From contig CAJGEA010000128.1 of the NCBI GenBank assembly GCA_904502015.1, positions 1 to 5,875 of the forward strand: DNA of 5,875 nt. Direction: 5' to 3'. This stretch comes from an uncultured Clostridia bacterium. GTDB taxonomy: Bacteria; Bacillota; Clostridia; Oscillospirales; CAG-272. Position numbers and translations under genes: made by a program. Numbering within the stretch: position 1 is the stretch's first letter; every line of letters begins with the position of its first letter. This document shows positions 5,100-5,875 of this stretch, piece after piece. The notes beneath the pieces are model-generated. The model made no database searches, was not told the DNA's origin, and worked only from the letters and a program-made list of their open reading frames with translations.

Positions 5100-5875
5100 T
5101 TACAATCCGGCAATTTGAAATTCCAACAGCAATCTTGAAGCCGTTTCGCTTGCATCAAAGATGTAACCTGCAGATTCTCCAATCAAATCGCTAATCCTCT
5201 CGGGGGAGAAATCATCCCCATTCAGTATCTTTTGAAGCGTATCCCATGATGCCTGAACATCGCTAGCCATAGGCTTGAGGTTTTCATTTACCTGGCACTG
5301 CGAATTGAGATCCTTCACTGCAACACAAACTGCTGTGAGATTATCGGTAAATTGCGATATATAATAATTATAGTTCTTCTGGTTATAGATATTTTTGTAT
5401 GCATTCACAAGTGCTTCAAGTGTGTCTGTATGTAATTCGCCCGCTTTTAACGATGCATCGGCAAAATTTTTGAGAGACGTCTCATACCACGAATCCCTTG
5501 CAGAACAACTATTGCATATTCCTGCTGTGTAGTCGTGCCCGTTTGCTCCCCCCTGTGTTGCAGAACAAACCGAGCAGGTTTTTGGAGCCGTACAGGTCGC
5601 TTTCTTCCACGAGTGGTCAATTTTGGCGCCATCAGTAGCCGAACAAACCACACAAGTCTTGGGAGCCATACAAGTAGCATCCTGCCACGTGTGTCCGAGC
5701 ATCTCGCCCTCGGTGGCCGAGCAAGACGAGCAAATCTTGGGTGCCGTACAGGTCGCGTCCTGCCACTCATGCGTATGCTCGGTAGCTTTTTCGGTAGCAC
5801 TTGCCGTATCGTGCGATTGCTCAATCTGCAACACCGTATCCGCGGAATCAGGATTGTCCGTAGTTGCCGTATCAC
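5100..5875 (-). CDS. Cys/His-repeat protein, C-terminal part (N-terminus outside window)
   Basis: The frame is open to the window edge, so the true start lies beyond 5875; a GTG at 5834 is probably an internal Val. About 257 residues are visible. The first 34 or so are rich in Asp, Thr, Ser, Ala and Glu, like a flexible linker. Then come three 26-residue repeats and a short fourth, each H-x-W-x3-T-C-x-APK-x-C-x2-C-SAT-x-G, giving H-x6-C-x5-C-x2-C. The fourth is reduced to H-x6-C-x2-C. Regular Cys/His spacing suggests metal (zinc) or disulfide-stabilised mini-domains; similar repeats occur in surface or secreted proteins of gut Clostridia (recalled, not searched). The last 130 residues are a predicted helical domain with no recognised family, ending LLLEFQIAGL. 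No membrane segment or sortase signal is visible at the C-terminus, so anchoring, if any, must come from the missing N-terminus. It may be co-transcribed with the lipoprotein gene. The function is unknown. Confidence 0.8.
   Translation of the reverse strand, partial: DTATTDNPDSADTVLQIEQSHDTASATEKATEHTHEWQDATCTAPKICSSCSATEGEMLGHTWQDATCMAPKTCVVCSATDGAKIDHSWKKATCTAPKTCSVCSATQGGANGHDYTAGICNSCSARDSWYETSLKNFADASLKAGELHTDTLEALVNAYKNIYNQKNYNYYISQFTDNLTAVCVAVKDLNSQCQVNENLKPMASDVQASWDTLQKILNGDDFSPERISDLIGESAGYIFDASETASRLLLEFQIAGL
5496..5771 (-). repeat. In-frame 78-bp tandem repeats coding for Cys/His units
   Basis: Units start at the His codons at 5771, 5693, 5615 and 5537, exactly 78 bases apart. 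The first three are full length; the fourth is shortened by loss of the block with the first Cys and APK. The units are closely alike at protein level and recognisably alike at DNA level, consistent with growth by duplication. Confidence 0.85.

Overview
The window looks like a chromosomal segment of an uncultured gut-type Clostridia (Bacillota), probably related to Oscillospirales or Christensenellales. The grounds are a YtvI-type membrane protein known from spore formers, a CarD-type regulator, GGAGG ribosome binding sites, GC-rich housekeeping genes beside AT-richer surface-protein genes, and dispersed GTAGGG-type palindromic repeats. The assignment is inference; no rRNA or marker gene is present.

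Layout. Positions 1-335 hold no gene. They are a stack of repeats: a leader-like motif, a 48-bp double hairpin, and two 92-bp tandem units that run up to the ribosome binding site of the first gene. A ytvI-like membrane protein gene (336-1451, +) follows. It converges on a CarD-family RNA polymerase-binding regulator (1542-2054, -), whose terminator hairpin lies between the two. The regulator diverges from a full-length ABC exporter half-transporter (2252-3967, +). The gap between them carries one recognisable promoter in each direction and three copies of TTTTCAAAA.

Positions 3968-4310 are again non-coding and repeat-rich. They hold a large GTAGGGACAGG palindrome, an inverted copy of the leader motif seen at the start of the window, a second copy of the 48-bp double hairpin, a fragment of the 92-bp unit, and a strong two-way terminator.

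The right end is AT-richer and all on the minus strand. A predicted lipoprotein with one BIG2 immunoglobulin-like domain and an unnamed C-terminal domain (4311-4967) lies downstream of the C-terminal part of a protein with 26-residue Cys/His repeats (5100 to beyond the window end). These two may form a small cell-surface or secreted module. The other genes share no obvious pathway.

No defence system, CRISPR array, transposase, tRNA or rRNA was found. The least explained material is the modular repeat mosaic in the two large intergenic regions and the two surface-protein genes. Four of the five genes were given shorter or different starts than their longest open frames, because good ribosome binding sites lie inside those frames or, for the truncated gene, because the frame stays open to the window edge.
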